Positions 46,801-55,166 of a stretch of DNA of 64,000 bases are shown here, piece by piece (positions within the stretch are counted from its first letter, which is position 1; each line of letters begins with the position of its first letter). Location of the stretch: NCBI GenBank assembly GCA_009783565.1, contig WRDF01000006.1:1-64000 (forward strand). The letters are read 5' to 3'. This stretch comes from Rikenellaceae bacterium (GTDB taxonomy: Bacteria; Bacteroidota; Bacteroidia; Bacteroidales; Rikenellaceae). Under the pieces are notes generated by a model. It saw only the letters and a list, made by a program, of their open reading frames with translations, searched no databases and was not told the DNA's origin. The position numbers and the translations under genes are program-made.

Positions 46801-47808
46801 CTAATAAAGCTCCCCCGTCAATGCGCGGATTTCGTCGGCGACGGGTGCGCCCTCGTACAGTACGCGATAGACGCAGTCGGCGATCGGCATGTGTATGCCG
46901 AAACGCTTGTTAACCTGGCGGATACACGCCGATGCATAGTACCCTTCGGCAACCATTTTCATGCTGCCCAAAGCCTGTGCGACGCTCTTACCCTCGCCTA
47001 TGTGTCGTCCCAGCGTGCGGTTGCGGCTGAACTCTGAGTAACACGTAACCAAAAGGTCGCCCAAATAGGCTGATGCCGCAGTGTTGCGTTCGAACGGGTA
47101 GCTCTCGGCCAGAAAACGGCTCATCTCCATCTGGGCGTTCGACACCAGCACGGCCATGAAGTTGTCGCCGTAGCCCAGCCCGTCGGCCATTCCGGCGCAG
47201 ATAGCATAGATATTTTTCAGTATCTCGGCGTACTCAGTGCCGTAGATGTCCGTAGACGGGTTGGCGCGGATGTATCCCGAACGTAATTTGCCGCACAGCG
47301 TCTCGGCGTTATCCAAACTCTTGCCGACCATCGTGATGTAGGTCAGGCGACCGAGTGCAACCTCTTCCGAGTGCGTGGGGCCGCACAGTATCCCGATGCG
47401 GTCCCAGCCGACGCCGTAACGCTCGTTAACGTACTCTGCCACAGTTACATAGTCGCCCGGAATGATCCCTTTAATGGCCGACAGGACGAACTTCCCGTCC
47501 AAAGACACGCGCAAAGGCTCGATCATCGGCAACAGATAGGCCGACGGCACGCAGAGCAACACGATGTCGGCTGCCTCGACCGCCGCATTTATGTCGTTGT
47601 ACAGCACGAGCCGCGTGGTGTCGAACTGCACTTCGCTGAGGTACTGCGAGTTGCGCCCGCAGGTGTGCACGCTGTCGAACACTTCGGGATGGTCGATATA
47701 CCACCCCGTGAGCGTCTCGTTCTCGTGCAATATCTTGACCAGCGCGGTCGCCCAACTCCCGTAACCCACCACAAGGCATCGCGCATTCGGCTCTATTTTA
47801 TAATCCAT
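46801..47808 (-). CDS. gpsA: Glycerol-3-phosphate dehydrogenase [NAD(P)+]
   Basis: 335 residues. The Rossmann segment CLVVGYGSWATALVKIL has the GpsA motif with Gly-Tyr-Gly-Ser-Trp-Ala. VLSAIKGI and GPTHSEEVALG (usually GPsHAEE) follow, and the C-terminal catalytic helices contain YAEILKNIYAICAGMADGLGYGDNFMA. It makes sn-glycerol 3-phosphate from dihydroxyacetone phosphate for phospholipids; fba, also in the window, supplies DHAP. It is divergent from purH. Confidence 0.95.
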   Translation of the reverse strand: MDYKIEPNARCLVVGYGSWATALVKILHENETLTGWYIDHPEVFDSVHTCGRNSQYLSEVQFDTTRLVLYNDINAAVEAADIVLLCVPSAYLLPMIEPLRVSLDGKFVLSAIKGIIPGDYVTVAEYVNERYGVGWDRIGILCGPTHSEEVALGRLTYITMVGKSLDNAETLCGKLRSGYIRANPSTDIYGTEYAEILKNIYAICAGMADGLGYGDNFMAVLVSNAQMEMSRFLAESYPFERNTAASAYLGDLLVTCYSEFSRNRTLGRHIGEGKSVAQALGSMKMVAEGYYASACIRQVNKRFGIHMPIADCVYRVLYEGAPVADEIRALTGELY

Positions 47809-47830
47809 CGAATCGGAATTTTATTGACCG

Positions 47831-47838
47831 CAAACATA
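47831..47838 (-). promoter_or_regulatory. -7 promoter box for gpsA
   Basis: The minus strand reads TATGTTTG, 23 bp before the gpsA ATG. It lies 21 bp from the opposing purH -7 box, so the divergent promoters overlap. Confidence 0.5.
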
Positions 47839-47859
47839 CGTAATTTCCTCGAAATTCTT

Positions 47860-47867
47860 TATCTTTG
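47860..47867 (+). promoter_or_regulatory. -7 promoter box for purH
   Basis: TATCTTTG, a perfect box match, 17 bp before the first purH ATG, implying a very short leader. Confidence 0.55.
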
Positions 47868-47883
47868 TCAGTATTTAACCGCG

Positions 47884-49386
47884 ATGGCTTTGAAGATGAC
47901 TTTGAAAAGAATAAAAAGCGCCCTGATTTCGGTGTACCACAAAGACGGACTGGACGAAATCGTACGGCGGCTCGCCGAGGCGGATGTGAAAATATATTCG
48001 ACGGGCGGAACGCTCGAATTCATTGAAAGAATGGGCATTAGCGCGCAGTCGGTGGAGAGCCTCACGGGTTATCCGTCGATTCTCGGCGGACGTGTGAAAA
48101 CGCTGCATCCGGCGGTCTTCGGCGGTATACTCGGACGGCGTGACGTGGCGGGCGACGTGGCACAGATGGACGGCTACGGCATTCCGGAGATAGACCTGGT
48201 TATCGTAGACCTCTATCCGTTCGAGGCGACGGTGGCATCGGGAGCTTCGCACCACGATATAATCGAAAAGATCGACATAGGCGGTATCTCGCTGATCCGC
48301 GCGGCGGCCAAGAACTATGCCGATGTGGTCGTAGTGCCGTCGGCGGCTCAGTATGGCGAGTTGCTGACTCTGCTCGGCGCACAGGATTGCAGCACGACGG
48401 TCGGGCAGCGGCGGCGATTTGCAGGACATGCTTTCTCCGTAAGCTCTCATTACGATACGGCAATCGCTGCATATTTCACCGGCACGCCCCTGCGTTACGG
48501 CGAGAACCCGCACCAAAAGGCGACGTTTTACGGTGACCTCGATGCGATGCTCGAAAAACTGCACGGCAAGGAAATTTCGTACAATAACCTGCTGGATATC
48601 GACGCGGCGGTAGCTCTTATCGACGAGTTCCGTGATGCAGACCCGACGTTCGCTATTTTGAAACACAACAATGCGTGCGGTGCGGCCGTTCGCCCGACGT
48701 TGGTCGAGGCGTGGGAAACCGCGCTGTCGTGCGACCCCGTGTCGGCGTTCGGCGGAGTGCTGGTGTGCAACCGCGCGGTGGACGAGACGACGGCGGCAGA
48801 GATGGATAAACTGTTTTTCGAGGTCGTTATCGCTCCGGGTTACTCGCCGCGTGCGCTGGAAATTTTGCAGGGCAAGAAAAATCGTATAATCCTTGTCCTC
48901 AAAGACATGGAACGTCCGGTGCGGCAGTCGCGCACGTTGCTTAACGGTGTGGTGGAAATGGACCGCGATTTGAAGCTGGGTGGCCGTGACACGGATTTGC
49001 GCGTCGTAACGCAGCGCGGGATAACCGCCGAGCAGGAGCGCGACCTTCAATTCGCCAATATTTTGGTGAAACACTCGAAGAGCAACGCCATAGTCCTCGC
49101 GCGCGGGGGCACGTTGCTTGCGAGTGGCATCGGCCAGACCTCGCGCGTCGATGCGCTGCGTCAGGCCATAGAAAAAGCATGCGCCTTCGGGTTCGACCTG
49201 CGCGGTGCGGCAATGGCGTCCGACGCATTCTTTCCGTTCGCCGACTGTGTGGAAATTGCACATGCGGCAGGTATCGAGTGCGTCATTCAGCCCGGCGGCT
49301 CGCTGCGTGATCAGGACAGCATAGACTACTGTAACGAACACGGTATGGCAATGGCCATGACGGGAATGCGGCACTTTAAGCATTAA
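47884..49386 (+). CDS. purH: Bifunctional AICAR transformylase/IMP cyclohydrolase
   Basis: 500 residues from ATG at 47884 (MALKMTLKRIKSALISVYHKDGL); ATG at 47896 is an alternative. The IMP cyclohydrolase domain is N-terminal (STGGTLEFIE, GRVKTLHPAVFGGIL, DLVIVDLYPFEATV, KIDIGGISLIRAAAKNYADV). The formyltransferase domain is C-terminal (RYGENPHQKA, LKHNNACGAAV, SDAFFPFADCVEIA). It carries out the last two steps of IMP synthesis. The frame is open upstream into gpsA as far as 47371, which is a shadow of that gene. It is followed by repeat A3 and mreB. Confidence 0.97.
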   Translation: MALKMTLKRIKSALISVYHKDGLDEIVRRLAEADVKIYSTGGTLEFIERMGISAQSVESLTGYPSILGGRVKTLHPAVFGGILGRRDVAGDVAQMDGYGIPEIDLVIVDLYPFEATVASGASHHDIIEKIDIGGISLIRAAAKNYADVVVVPSAAQYGELLTLLGAQDCSTTVGQRRRFAGHAFSVSSHYDTAIAAYFTGTPLRYGENPHQKATFYGDLDAMLEKLHGKEISYNNLLDIDAAVALIDEFRDADPTFAILKHNNACGAAVRPTLVEAWETALSCDPVSAFGGVLVCNRAVDETTAAEMDKLFFEVVIAPGYSPRALEILQGKKNRIILVLKDMERPVRQSRTLLNGVVEMDRDLKLGGRDTDLRVVTQRGITAEQERDLQFANILVKHSKSNAIVLARGGTLLASGIGQTSRVDALRQAIEKACAFGFDLRGAAMASDAFFPFADCVEIAHAAGIECVIQPGGSLRDQDSIDYCNEHGMAMAMTGMRHFKH

Positions 49387-49387
49387 A

Positions 49388-49510
49388 TGAAACTCCTAAA
49401 ATCCCCAAAATACTGCGTTACGCTACCTCGCCGAAATGCTCACTTACGTTCAGTAAACTCCGCTTTCGGCTCGGTCGCAAGCCTTGTCTTTTGGGTTTTT
49501 AGAAGTTTCC
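49388..49510. repeat. Family A dispersed palindromic element, copy A3
   Basis: The ends gaaactcctaaaatcccc and gggtttttagaagtttc are inverted repeats. The interior matches A1 and A2 (tcgccgaaatgctc, gtaaactccgctttcggc, ggtcgcaagccttgtctttt). The core stem changes aaaa to gaaa on one side and tttt to tttc on the other, so the pairing is kept. Confidence 0.87.
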
Positions 49511-49529
49511 ATTAATATAAATACAGACA

Positions 49530-50549
49530 ATGGGCATTTTTTCATTGACTCAGGAGCTGGCGATCGATTTGGGTACGGCTAACACGGTGATCATCAGCGA
49601 TGGTAAGATCATGGTGGACGAGCCGTCGATCGTGGCGATAGACCATAATACCGGTAAGCTGGTGGCAATCGGCAATCAGGCCCGGCAGATGCACGGTAAG
49701 ACGCACGGCAATATCCGCACCGTCCGTCCGCTGAAAGACGGCGTAATTGCCGACTTCAACGCGACGGAGATGATGCTGCGCGGTATGATCCGCAAGGTGC
49801 GCTCGCGCGGGAGTCTGTTCAGTCCGTCGTTGAAGATGGTGATCTGTATCCCGTCGGGTTCGACGAACGTGGAGATACGCGCCGTGCGCGACTCTGCCGA
49901 ACATGCGGGCGGGCGTGAGGTCTACATGATATACGAACCGATGGCGGCGGCGCTGGGGGCGGGTCTCGACGTCGAAGCTCCGGAAGGGCATATGATTATC
50001 GACATCGGCGGCGGCACGACCGAGATCGCGTGCATCTCGTTGGGCGGCATCGTATGCAGCGAGAGCATCAACGTGGCGGGCGACGTGCTGACGGAGGATA
50101 TTCAGAGCTATGTGCGCCAGCAGCACAACATACGCATCGGCGAACGCACGGCAGAGGATATAAAGCTTGCCGTCGGCGCGGCGGTGTCGGAGTTGGAGGA
50201 CGAACCGGTGGATTTTGTGGTGACGGGGCCCAACGTGCTCACGTCGCTGCCATCGACGCTTACGATGTCATACAGTGAAATCGCTTATGCGCTTGAAAAA
50301 TCGCTGGTGAAGATAGATGCGACGATAATGAAGGTGCTCGAAATGGTACCGCCGGAGTTGTACTCGGACATTGTGCGCAAGGGTATTTACGTTGCCGGCG
50401 GCGGCGCGCTGCTGAAAGGTATTGCACGCCGCTTTCAGGAGAAGACCAACATTCCGTTCATCGTTGCCGAAGACCCTCTGCGCGCCGTTGCGCGCGGCAC
50501 CGGCGTGGCGCTGAAAAACATCAACAAGTTTTCGTTTTTGATAAAATAG
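49530..50549 (+). CDS. mreB: Rod shape-determining protein MreB
   Basis: 339 residues of the actin fold. Phosphate 1 motif: IDLGTANTVI. Connect and phosphate 2 motifs: IIDIGGGTTEIACISLGG. Adenosine motif: GIYVAGGGALLKG. MreB filaments organise lateral wall synthesis. The gene follows purH, as in other Bacteroidetes, and precedes mreC and mreD. The first residues GIFSLTQELAIDLG match family starts. Confidence 0.96.
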   Translation: MGIFSLTQELAIDLGTANTVIISDGKIMVDEPSIVAIDHNTGKLVAIGNQARQMHGKTHGNIRTVRPLKDGVIADFNATEMMLRGMIRKVRSRGSLFSPSLKMVICIPSGSTNVEIRAVRDSAEHAGGREVYMIYEPMAAALGAGLDVEAPEGHMIIDIGGGTTEIACISLGGIVCSESINVAGDVLTEDIQSYVRQQHNIRIGERTAEDIKLAVGAAVSELEDEPVDFVVTGPNVLTSLPSTLTMSYSEIAYALEKSLVKIDATIMKVLEMVPPELYSDIVRKGIYVAGGGALLKGIARRFQEKTNIPFIVAEDPLRAVARGTGVALKNINKFSFLIK

Positions 50550-50560
50550 TCTGTCACTGC

Positions 50561-50596
50561 CGCACGTGCGTGTGTTTCCTGGCCTGCCGCACGACG
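50561..50596. repeat. Family C unit between mreB and mreC
   Basis: Reads cgcacgtgcgtgtg then tttcctggcctgccgcacg. It lies 12 bp after the mreB stop and 30 bp before mreC. Confidence 0.65.
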
Positions 50597-50625
50597 GCAT
50601 TTGAAGTTTTTGTAGCTTTCCCGCT

Positions 50626-51447
50626 TTGAGAAAACTCGCATTGTTCATAAAACGGGTTTATGTGTTCGTGATCTTCATCGTGCTGATGGTCATGGCGATA
50701 AACTATTATGCCAACAGCACGAGTTACACACAGGCGCAGATGTTGGCGATGACGAACTCCGTGGCGGGAGGGGTGTATAAGCAATTTGCACGCATAGGAG
50801 AATATTTCCAACTGCGCAGCGATAACGATATGCTGGCCGCCGAGCTGGCGCGACTGCATAACGAACTGACCGTTTACCGCGCGATGATGCCCGACTCTCT
50901 TACGCATGAACTCGCGGCGGGGATTGGCGACTATGTGATCATGCAGGCATCGGTGATCAACAACACTCTGATGCGACAGCAGAATTTCATCACGCTCGAC
51001 CGGGGACGGCGCGATGGCGTCGAACGTGAGATGGCCGTGATCACGCCCGAAGGTTATATCGTGGGTTATGTAATGGAGGTCGGCGAGCGCAATTCGGTAG
51101 CTATCTCTGTACTGAACACAGAGTTCCGCACCAGCGGGCGCATCAAAGGACGCGACTATTTGGGGTCGGTACTCTGGACGGGCCGCAATCCTGAGTACGT
51201 AACTCTCACGGAGATACACCGTTACGCGGAGATAGCGATTGGCGATACGGTGGTCACGGACTACTCGTCGCGCTTTCCGAAGGATGTCGTTATCGGGGTT
51301 GTGGAGGATTATCAGCTCACGCAGGCGGGTTATCACAATGTGCGTGTTCGTTTGGCTGCGCGTTTCTCGGCCTTACGCAAAGTGTTGCTGGTCAGGTATC
51401 ACGACATGGCCGAACGATTGTGGCTCGAAGAGTACAGGCCGAATTAA
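50626..51447 (+). CDS. mreC: Rod shape-determining protein MreC (TTG start)
   Basis: 273 residues beginning at TTG (50626). The N-terminal helix RKLALFIKRVYVFVIFIVLMVMAINYYA is the membrane anchor, followed by a coiled coil (QLRSDNDMLAAELARLHNEL) and the beta-rich periplasmic domain with NFITLDRGRRDGVEREMAVITPEGYIVGYV, SVLNTEFRTSGRIKGRDYLGSVLWTG and a VVTDYSSRFPKDVVIGVV end. The next ATG (about codon 21) would remove the anchor, so the TTG is preferred. MreC links MreB with the penicillin-binding proteins. Confidence 0.9.
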   Translation: MRKLALFIKRVYVFVIFIVLMVMAINYYANSTSYTQAQMLAMTNSVAGGVYKQFARIGEYFQLRSDNDMLAAELARLHNELTVYRAMMPDSLTHELAAGIGDYVIMQASVINNTLMRQQNFITLDRGRRDGVEREMAVITPEGYIVGYVMEVGERNSVAISVLNTEFRTSGRIKGRDYLGSVLWTGRNPEYVTLTEIHRYAEIAIGDTVVTDYSSRFPKDVVIGVVEDYQLTQAGYHNVRVRLAARFSALRKVLLVRYHDMAERLWLEEYRPN

Positions 51448-51471
51448 GGTTTAAGATTTATTGCTCGATAA

Positions 51472-51996
51472 ATGCACCGTTTTTTCGAATACCTGCTTTT
51501 TTTTGTTGTGCTGATGTTGTTGCAGATGTTTCTGTTCAACAACCTCAGCCTCAGCATGTACATACATCCGCTCGTATATGTGGCGTTCATCGTGCTGCTG
51601 CCGATGGAGATGGCGACGGTGTGGGTGTTGCTGCTGGGATTTGCGACGGGCGTGGTGGCCGATATGACGAGTGGCGGAGCGGGACTGAATACCATCGCGA
51701 CACTGCCTGTGGCGTTTCTTCGCAGGCAGGTTATGATGCTGATGATCGGCAAGGAGAGCGTCGACGAGGGCGGCGTTCCTTCGTCGTCGCGTGTGGGCGC
51801 GGGCAAGTTTCTGCGATATGCCGCCATGATGATTCTGCTCCATGCGCTGGTGTTTTTTACGTTCGAAGTGCTGACGTTCAGCGACTTTCACCTTGTGCTG
51901 TTTAAAACTGTTGCCGGTTCTGCCGTCACTCTCGCACTTGTGTACGTCTCTCAATCGTTGCTCATCGGAGCTTACGGGAAAAGATCGACGATTTAG
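51472..51996 (+). CDS. mreD: Rod shape-determining protein MreD
   Basis: 174 residues with about five hydrophobic helices (FFEYLLFFVVLMLLQMFLF; YIHPLVYVAFIVLLPMEM; VWVLLLGFATGVVADM; MMILLHALVFFTFEV; AVTLALVYVSQSLLIGAY). The TGVVADMTSGGAGLNTIA segment is typical of MreD. It is a membrane partner of MreC. The start is 24 bp after the mreC stop. The usual next genes mrdA and rodA are absent; fba follows after 24 bp. Confidence 0.9.
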   Translation: MHRFFEYLLFFVVLMLLQMFLFNNLSLSMYIHPLVYVAFIVLLPMEMATVWVLLLGFATGVVADMTSGGAGLNTIATLPVAFLRRQVMMLMIGKESVDEGGVPSSSRVGAGKFLRYAAMMILLHALVFFTFEVLTFSDFHLVLFKTVAGSAVTLALVYVSQSLLIGAYGKRSTI

Positions 51997-52020
51997 AAAC
52001 TTCAAGAAAACAATAGGATT

Positions 52021-53013
52021 ATGATTTCATACAAAGACTTGGGGCTGGTCAATTCGCGCGAAATTTTCGCGGCGGCCGTTGCCGGAGGTTACGCCATTCC
52101 GGCGTTCAATTTCAACAACATGGAGCAGATGCAGGCTATCGTGCAGGCGTGTGTCGAAACGCGCTCGCCCGTAATCCTGCAAGTGTCGAGCGGCGCACGA
52201 AAGTACGCCAACCAGACCCTGCTGCGGTTCATGGCTCAGGGCGCGGTGGAGTATGCGCGGGAGCTGGGGTACGATATTCCGATTGTGCTGCACCTCGACC
52301 ACGGCGATTCGTTCGAACTGTGCCGCTCGTGCATCGAGATGGGGTTCTCGTCGGTGATGATCGACGGCAGCCATCTGCCTTACGAAGATAACGTGGCGCT
52401 GACGCGGTTGGTGGTCGAATACGCTCATGCTCACGATGTTACGGTGGAAGGCGAGCTGGGCGTTCTGGCCGGAGTGGAGGACGATGTCGCGCACGAGCAC
52501 AGCACCTACACCGACCCGAACGACGTGGTGGATTTCGTAACGCGCACGGGCGTCGATTCGCTGGCTATCTCGATAGGGACGTCGCACGGAGCTAATAAAT
52601 TCCGTCCCGATCAGTGTACGCGCAATGCCGACGGAGTGCTCGTGCCGCCGCCGCTGCGGTTCGATATTTTGGAGGAAATAGAACGCCGCCTGCCAGGCTT
52701 TCCGATAGTTCTTCACGGAGCGTCGTCTGTGCCGCAGGAGTACGTGGAAACGATAAACAAGTACGGCGGAGGGCTGAAAGATGCTATCGGGATTCCGGAG
52801 GATCAGCTGCGCCGCGCCGCGCGATCGTCGGTTTGTAAGATCAACATCGACAGCGACGGACGTCTGGCGATGACCGCTGCCGTGCGCGAGGTGTTCGCGA
52901 GCAAACCCGCCGAATTCGACCCGCGCAAATATCTCGGTCCGGCGCGCGACGAGTTGAAAAAACTATACATGCACAAGTGTGTAAGTGTGCTCGGCAGCGC
53001 GGGGAGGGTATAA
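52021..53013 (+). CDS. fba: Class II fructose-bisphosphate aldolase
   Basis: 330 residues. Class II signatures: AIPAFNFNNMEQMQAIVQA, VLHLDHGDSFELCRSCIEMGFSSVMIDGSHLPYEDNV (zinc His and catalytic Asp region), VEGELGVLAG (Glu ligand), AISIGTSHG and VLHGASSV. It cleaves fructose 1,6-bisphosphate to DHAP and glyceraldehyde 3-phosphate. It follows mreD by 24 bp and may be read from the mre transcript. A family C tract begins right after the stop. Confidence 0.96.
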   Translation: MISYKDLGLVNSREIFAAAVAGGYAIPAFNFNNMEQMQAIVQACVETRSPVILQVSSGARKYANQTLLRFMAQGAVEYARELGYDIPIVLHLDHGDSFELCRSCIEMGFSSVMIDGSHLPYEDNVALTRLVVEYAHAHDVTVEGELGVLAGVEDDVAHEHSTYTDPNDVVDFVTRTGVDSLAISIGTSHGANKFRPDQCTRNADGVLVPPPLRFDILEEIERRLPGFPIVLHGASSVPQEYVETINKYGGGLKDAIGIPEDQLRRAARSSVCKINIDSDGRLAMTAAVREVFASKPAEFDPRKYLGPARDELKKLYMHKCVSVLGSAGRV

Positions 53014-53072
53014 CACGCGCGCGTGTTTTCCAGCCTGCCGGATGACTGTCGTTGCGGGCTTGCCCGCAATCT
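53014..53072. repeat. Family C unit with family B-type tail after fba
   Basis: Begins at the fba stop with the perfect palindrome cacgcgcgcgtg, then ttttccagcctgccggatga and cgttgcgggcttgcccgcaa, a short hairpin. The first 33 bp align with the copy in the FKBP-like gene (2033-2065). Confidence 0.8.
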
Positions 53073-53078
53073 TGAACA

Positions 53079-53110
53079 GTCTCGGCACACCGTTGGCGGC
53101 GTGCCGAGAC
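53079..53110. terminator. Perfect hairpin (family D remnant, D6) between fba and the PH-domain gene
   Basis: The arms gtctcggcac (53079-53088) and gtgccgagac (53101-53110) are exact, enclosing accgttggcggc. It sits between convergent gene ends and resembles the 'ccgtcggcgg ... gtgccg' part of family D. Confidence 0.6.
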
Positions 53111-53117
53111 GCGCGCG

Positions 53118-53660
53118 TCACTCCTCGCGCGGGGGGTGATCTACGGAGTCTTCGCCGGCGTGAAGGAGTTTGGCCTGCATGATCATCTCTATCAGAAGAT
53201 CGGCCTGCTGGCACGACACCAGATAACGGCTTTCGTAAACATCTTCTATCTCCACCAGATGCTCCCACTGCGTAGCGTAGACGTAAACCATTTCCCATCG
53301 CCGCAGCGACAAAAAATAACCATAGTAACCGAAAAATCCGTAGCTGCCGAGTAGCGGGAGCAAAAACCCCGTATCGCGGCGCGTGACGTGCCGCACAGAG
53401 TTTATATCTTTAATGGCGATGCGCGTCATCTCGACCACGCAATGTATCTCGAAAGCCTCGCCCGAAACCCTGATGCTGCGCGGGATAGACATTATGAACA
53501 GCAGCAGGATTATGAACATCATCACGACGATCCACGCCCGCAGATACTCTTCCGCCACGAGCAGCACTACCGCTGCGAACGCCACGGCAACTACTGCGGA
53601 TATAATCCATGTGAGCCGGCGCGTCCGTCGGTCGCGCGTGTATTTGAAACGTCGGGCCAT
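53118..53660 (-). CDS. Membrane protein with predicted bacterial PH-like domain
   Basis: 180 residues. Two transmembrane helices at about 16-38 and 40-58 (LTWIISAVVAVAFAAVVLL and AWIVVMMFIILLLFIM) follow a basic N-terminus (ARRFKYTRDRRTRR). The rest alternates strands (IRVSGEAFEIHCVVEMTRIAIKDINSVRHV, YFLSLRRWEMVYVYATQ), compatible with the bacterial PH-type domain found behind paired helices. The ligand is unknown. The end is acidic (HAGEDSVDHPPREE). It is downstream of the coiled-coil gene by 28 bp, in the same direction. Confidence 0.55.
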   Translation of the reverse strand: MARRFKYTRDRRTRRLTWIISAVVAVAFAAVVLLVAEEYLRAWIVVMMFIILLLFIMSIPRSIRVSGEAFEIHCVVEMTRIAIKDINSVRHVTRRDTGFLLPLLGSYGFFGYYGYFLSLRRWEMVYVYATQWEHLVEIEDVYESRYLVSCQQADLLIEMIMQAKLLHAGEDSVDHPPREE

Positions 53661-53688
53661 ATTAAAAGCCGTTTTGAATCATTTCCAA

Positions 53689-54951
53689 CTACATTCTGAA
53701 TGTATTATTGCTAGATTCAAAGCCTGTTATTTTGCTCAGTTTTTCTATTAATTTTTTCTGCAAATCAATTTCAAAGTTTGCGAGTTTTATTTTCATTTTG
53801 TAGTTATCGGTCCCATATGGCTCACTGTAAATTTTGTGAAATCCGTCTAAAATGAAATCAAGAATTTTATCGCAATCTTCCGACTTTTCAAAATATCCGT
53901 TCTGAGTCAATAACTCTATATGAGATTTTATTGTCATAGAGAGCGTTGTTTTGAACGCATATTTATCATGGAGTTTTTTTGCCTTATTATGCTCGGTGGA
54001 AACGAAATATAGATAATAGACGACAGGAGAGAAAATTAAAAATCTCACATAGAAATTCAAATCAAATACTTCGTCAAACTCGCAGCCATTTCCAATATAT
54101 TGACATACAAAAAGAATGATAACACCTGCCAAAAGTAGCACAGATGTCCATAAAACGTACTTTTCCCATCTTTTGATCTCTTTATTAAGGTCGTTACGTC
54201 TTTTCTCAAATTCGCCACTTAATCCGGTTTCGTGCGCTATGTCATATATCTTCTGGATAGCTTTTAACTTCTCTCCGGATGTCTCATGATATTTAATTAT
54301 TTTTTCATTTAAACTATTGGAATTATCTTCTAATACAACAATATTGTCCTTTGACTTTTGGCTGGTTTTTTCTATCTCTATTAAATTCTTGTGTATTAGA
54401 TTGATTTCAGAATCCGCCTCTTTCGCCTTAATCAAAAGACGGTCTATCTTTGTAATGTTGGTTTCAGCCCTTTTGAGAAACTTCGTAATCGTAGCCTCTA
54501 TCTTGGCTAACTCCATAGATTTAGCCTTGCAGTTTTTAGCAATGTCAGCTATCTCTTTGAATTTGGACTCGCAGTCAGCCTTTGCTTTTTTATAAGCATC
54601 GTAATCTTTTTTGGTCTCCCTTAATTTAGCGGATAAATCATTTGATGAATCGTTAATCTTGGTCGCAAAAGGGAGGTATTTTTGCGTATAGAATTTGTTC
54701 GCTTCGGATAACTTAAAGGCTATCTTTTTCTTATCGGCGTCGAAAACTTTTATAACACTCTCAGTAGTTTCATTAATTGATTGTAGGGTAGCGTTGAGTT
54801 TATTATACTCTTTGTCCTTTTTGTTAATATTACTCAAAATAGCATTAGCACTTTTAAGCACGTTATTAATTGATGCTAATTGCTCATTCATTTTAAAAAG
54901 TATCTGCGTCGCCTTTTCTTGTTGTACCTCTAATGTCGAACGCTGTGCCAT
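53689..54951 (-). CDS. AT-rich orphan membrane protein with long coiled coil
   Basis: 420 residues from ATG at 54951 (TTG at 54957 would add two). Residues about 1-245 are charged and heptad-like, rich in Lys, Glu, Asn and Ser, almost certainly coiled coil. Two membrane helices follow (about 266-287, YVLWTSVLLLAGVIILFVCQYI, and 300-320, YVRFLIFSPVVYYLYFVS). A C-terminal cytoplasmic helical part (KYAFKTTLSMTIKSHIELLTQ...) ends in KLIEKLSKITGFESSNNTFRM. I do not recognise the family. Base composition (Lys AAA, Asn AAT, Ile ATA codons) is far more AT-rich than its neighbours, suggesting horizontal gain. It has its own consensus promoter. Confidence 0.6.
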   Translation of the reverse strand: MAQRSTLEVQQEKATQILFKMNEQLASINNVLKSANAILSNINKKDKEYNKLNATLQSINETTESVIKVFDADKKKIAFKLSEANKFYTQKYLPFATKINDSSNDLSAKLRETKKDYDAYKKAKADCESKFKEIADIAKNCKAKSMELAKIEATITKFLKRAETNITKIDRLLIKAKEADSEINLIHKNLIEIEKTSQKSKDNIVVLEDNSNSLNEKIIKYHETSGEKLKAIQKIYDIAHETGLSGEFEKRRNDLNKEIKRWEKYVLWTSVLLLAGVIILFVCQYIGNGCEFDEVFDLNFYVRFLIFSPVVYYLYFVSTEHNKAKKLHDKYAFKTTLSMTIKSHIELLTQNGYFEKSEDCDKILDFILDGFHKIYSEPYGTDNYKMKIKLANFEIDLQKKLIEKLSKITGFESSNNTFRM

Positions 54952-54978
54952 AATCAAATAATTTTAAGTCATTACCTA

Positions 54979-55010
54979 CAAAAGTAATAAAAGTTTAACC
55001 CATAATCAAA
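54979..55010 (-). promoter_or_regulatory. Promoter for the AT-rich coiled-coil gene
   Basis: On the minus strand TTTG lies at 55010-55007 and TACTTTTG at 54986-54979, spacer 20 bp, a full consensus promoter 28 bp before the ATG. Confidence 0.65.
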
Positions 55011-55068
55011 ATGATTTTATAAATCTATAAGTCAATGTTTCAAACAGTTTTTATCTTTAATATATTAT

Positions 55069-55107
55069 GCAGAAAAATAAACCCCGCACCTTTCGGATAC
55101 GAGGGGT
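55069..55107 (-). terminator. Possible terminator after ispD
   Basis: The arms acccc (55081-55085) and ggggt (55103-55107), followed on the minus strand by a U-rich stretch (complement of cagaaaaataa, 55069-55079). The stem is short, so this is tentative. Confidence 0.35.
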
Positions 55108-55166
55108 GTGTTTATAAGTTTAATTTGCCAGTTATATCGCGGTTTGTCGCATGTTGTGGACAGAGC

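Noticed and set aside
47371-47883. N-terminal extension of purH by about 170 codons
   Set aside because: It is antisense to gpsA and lies upstream of the promoter box at 47860; the PurH domain begins at 47884.
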